A stretch of DNA of 5,508 bases, taken from assembly GCA_030378125.1 (NCBI GenBank), contig JAUCGN010000115.1, positions 1-5,508 of the forward strand, given 5' to 3'. A program made the position numbers and the translations under genes. Of this stretch, positions 3,928 to 5,508 are shown piece after piece. The DNA comes from Thiotrichales bacterium HSG1. Its GTDB lineage: Bacteria > Pseudomonadota > Gammaproteobacteria > Beggiatoales > Beggiatoaceae. The notes beneath the pieces were generated by a model. It saw nothing but the letters and a program-made list of their open reading frames with translations, had not been told where the DNA came from and did not search any database. The stretch's first letter is position 1. Each line of letters starts with the position of its first letter.

Positions 3928-5508
3928 CCTCTTCCGCTATCTCCAAAAACTCCTTTTCTGTTTCTTCTGAATCAAATTCAAACCAATCAATTACTTCTTT
4001 ACGGGTAAACCATTTTTGTTGTAGAGCGTAAACTATTGGGCCTTTGAGAGTTTTGAATAAATATGAAGAAGGTGTATTTTTGAAATATATTCTGCTAAAT
4101 ATATTATCTTTGTAGCCATGACGAAATTTTTCAGCTAATAGCATTGGTATGAGAACATATAGAAGAATATTTGTATAATGTAAATTTAATTTTTTACTGA
4201 AAACAATATTGGATAAGTCTGCATTAAATAATGTTGCAAATTTCATATCGACAGATTCAAAACTACAATTGTTCATATTAATAAAAATCATATTAGCATT
4301 ACCTGCTCCAATATTTTTAAGATATGAACTTGAAAGATTTAATTCCATAAGATTCAAACTATTCAAATTAATTATCTCATCATTACCTCTCATATCAATT
4401 CCTTGAAACAACCTTTTTCCCCAATCTGGAGCAGAATCTCTAGCAAAATGATTCCAATTAACAATCAAATCAAACAAATTCCTTGCATCTTTTATCTTTC
4501 CATTGAAAAACTGTTTCTCCTTCTCATCATTATACAACACATTTCCCACCAACAATGCTAACCAACGGTCTATATCAGGTGGAAAATCGTTCAATTTAGC
4601 TTTTTTAACCACTCGTAATTCATTAGCAAACAAGGTCGTTTTTTCTTCTGTCTTAGCTAACGTATAATTATCCTGTGATTCCAAAATAGCTTGAGCCAAA
4701 TTTATAATTTTGCCTAATTTCTCTTGATCAATACACCAATTTTCCAAAGCCTTTACTGGATAATCAGCACAACCTTCATCAAATTTACAAGTTTTGTACC
4801 ATGTATAAAATATTTCATTGCAAAACAGCTTGTTATATTTATCAGTTGCCAAAGAAGCCATGAGTGGAAATAACAGCTTTCTTGCATCTTTATCATCCAC
4901 AGTCTGCTTTAACAATTGCAACATAGCGGTAAAAAACTCTATCGTTTGGCCAGTTGGTTCTCCAAGCACAAGTTTGATACGTGCATCTCCAACATTGGCA
5001 TCTTCATCTAACGCATATTTAATAAAAACCTTCAAATAATACTCAGCCAATAAAATCTCAGCAAAAGACTGATGTTGAAAATGTAAAACATTATCGTTTT
5101 CACCAAAATATGAATGGGACAAAAATTGAACTTCCTTAACATCTTGATAACGCTTTAATATTTCATCATTATTTTCACCCTTATCTTCACCATCCAACAC
5201 TCGACATAAATCAGCCTTATGTAAAAATCCCTGCTCACCAAGCTGGCGTTTATACATCCATAAAGCCGCAGTTGCATGTAAAATATTACGGAATTCAAAC
5301 TCTTTAGGTAAATTTCTTGGATAGCAAGTATCGCCAACATGTTTAGCTTCTTTGGTCAGCAAATTAATGAAAGACAGATATATTCCTATCTTACCAATCG
5401 CAGCAAAATCAACCTCATTCACGATTAACTGAAAAATCATATAAGCAAAGATTGGTCGTCTTAACTCACTTTCAGATAAAGTTTTATTTTCCAATAATTT
5501 TTCATGTA
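3890..5508 (-). CDS. NACHT-type STAND protein with pentapeptide repeats, C-terminal part (5'-partial)
   Basis: The frame stays open to the window edge. The possible TTG start at 5492-5494 is preceded by in-frame HEKLL, so the gene almost certainly starts outside and the P-loop NTPase core is not visible. Numbering from the 5494 codon, SELRRPIFAYMIFQLIV (9-25) and YLSFINLLTKEA (39-50) resemble the segment just after a NACHT ATPase. LHFQHQSFAEILLAEYYL (137-154) matches the F-H-SFQEYLAA-YL motif of the NACHT winged-helix region. Residues 170-360 are a helical region I do not recognise. Residues 376-433 hold degenerate pentapeptide repeats (LNLMELNLSSS, NANMIFINMNN, FATLFNADLSN), expected to form a right-handed beta-helix. 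A short hydrophobic patch follows at 442-454. The last 11 residues (WFSCLNQDSQD) and the TAG stop are encoded by repeat copy 2. STAND proteins are oligomerising ATP-driven sensors, often in defence or signalling; the ligand and output here are unknown. Confidence 0.72.
   Translation of the reverse strand, partial: HEKLLENKTLSESELRRPIFAYMIFQLIVNEVDFAAIGKIGIYLSFINLLTKEAKHVGDTCYPRNLPKEFEFRNILHATAALWMYKRQLGEQGFLHKADLCRVLDGEDKGENNDEILKRYQDVKEVQFLSHSYFGENDNVLHFQHQSFAEILLAEYYLKVFIKYALDEDANVGDARIKLVLGEPTGQTIEFFTAMLQLLKQTVDDKDARKLLFPLMASLATDKYNKLFCNEIFYTWYKTCKFDEGCADYPVKALENWCIDQEKLGKIINLAQAILESQDNYTLAKTEEKTTLFANELRVVKKAKLNDFPPDIDRWLALLVGNVLYNDEKEKQFFNGKIKDARNLFDLIVNWNHFARDSAPDWGKRLFQGIDMRGNDEIINLNSLNLMELNLSSSYLKNIGAGNANMIFINMNNCSFESVDMKFATLFNADLSNIVFSKKLNLHYTNILLYVLIPMLLAEKFRHGYKDNIFSRIYFKNTPSSYLFKTLKGPIVYALQQKWFTRKEVIDWFEFDSEETEKEFLEIAEEEWFSCLNQDSQD

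Noticed and set aside
4209..5340. Short frames within the STAND gene (4209-4406 +, 4818-5039 +, 5155-5340 -)
   Set aside because: All are shadows of the long minus-strand frame with recognisable NACHT and pentapeptide features.

Overview
The window is AT-rich DNA carrying gene families typical of filamentous sulfur-oxidising Gammaproteobacteria (Beggiatoa, Thioploca, Thiomargarita group). These are a rubredoxin reductase tail, a DUF6489 protein, a Ser/Thr kinase-like / FGE-sulfatase fusion, a LysE-type exporter and a NACHT-type STAND protein with pentapeptide repeats. Dispersed palindromic repeats of the 'CAGGATTT...AATCCTG' and 'GTAGGTT...GAAACC' styles also point there. The assignment rests on remembered family resemblance, not on a marker gene or a search.

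Layout. Positions 1-314 (+) hold the C-terminal end of rubredoxin-NAD(+) reductase, which starts outside the window. Positions 315-619 are non-coding and end in a near-perfect sigma70-type promoter (TTGACA at 560-565, 18-base spacer, TATAAT at 584-589) with a 10-base palindrome in the spacer. This promoter faces a two-gene unit on the + strand: a small DUF6489 protein (620-874) and, 25 bases later, a large membrane protein (900-2793). The large gene is broken into two frames by one extra G in a run of six at 1550-1555. Joined, it gives about 630 residues: kinase-like domain, one membrane helix, coiled coil, FGE-sulfatase/C-type-lectin-fold domain. Both enzyme-like domains have lost their catalytic residues: the kinase HRD Asp, catalytic-loop Asn and DFG Asp are replaced, and the FGE Cys pair is absent. 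The protein therefore looks like a receptor built from two pseudoenzymes, or a gene in decay.

Positions 2794-3102 contain no gene, only two palindromic repeat elements. A LysE/RhtB-type exporter (3103-3723, -) follows, with a clear Shine-Dalgarno sequence. It is bracketed by two direct copies (2806-2950 and 3777-3927) of one roughly 145-151 base palindromic repeat. The second copy runs into the 3' end of the next gene and supplies its last 11 residues and stop codon. That gene (3890-5508, -) is the C-terminal part of a NACHT-type STAND protein with pentapeptide repeats; its NTPase core lies beyond the window edge.

Together the window reads as an accessory region. A signalling or sensing operon on the left faces a STAND sensor gene on the right. 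Between them sits an exporter gene in a repeat-bounded segment that may have been inserted. No single described system explains the whole set. The items most worth following are the double-pseudoenzyme receptor with its frameshift and its strong promoter, and the repeat that has become coding sequence.
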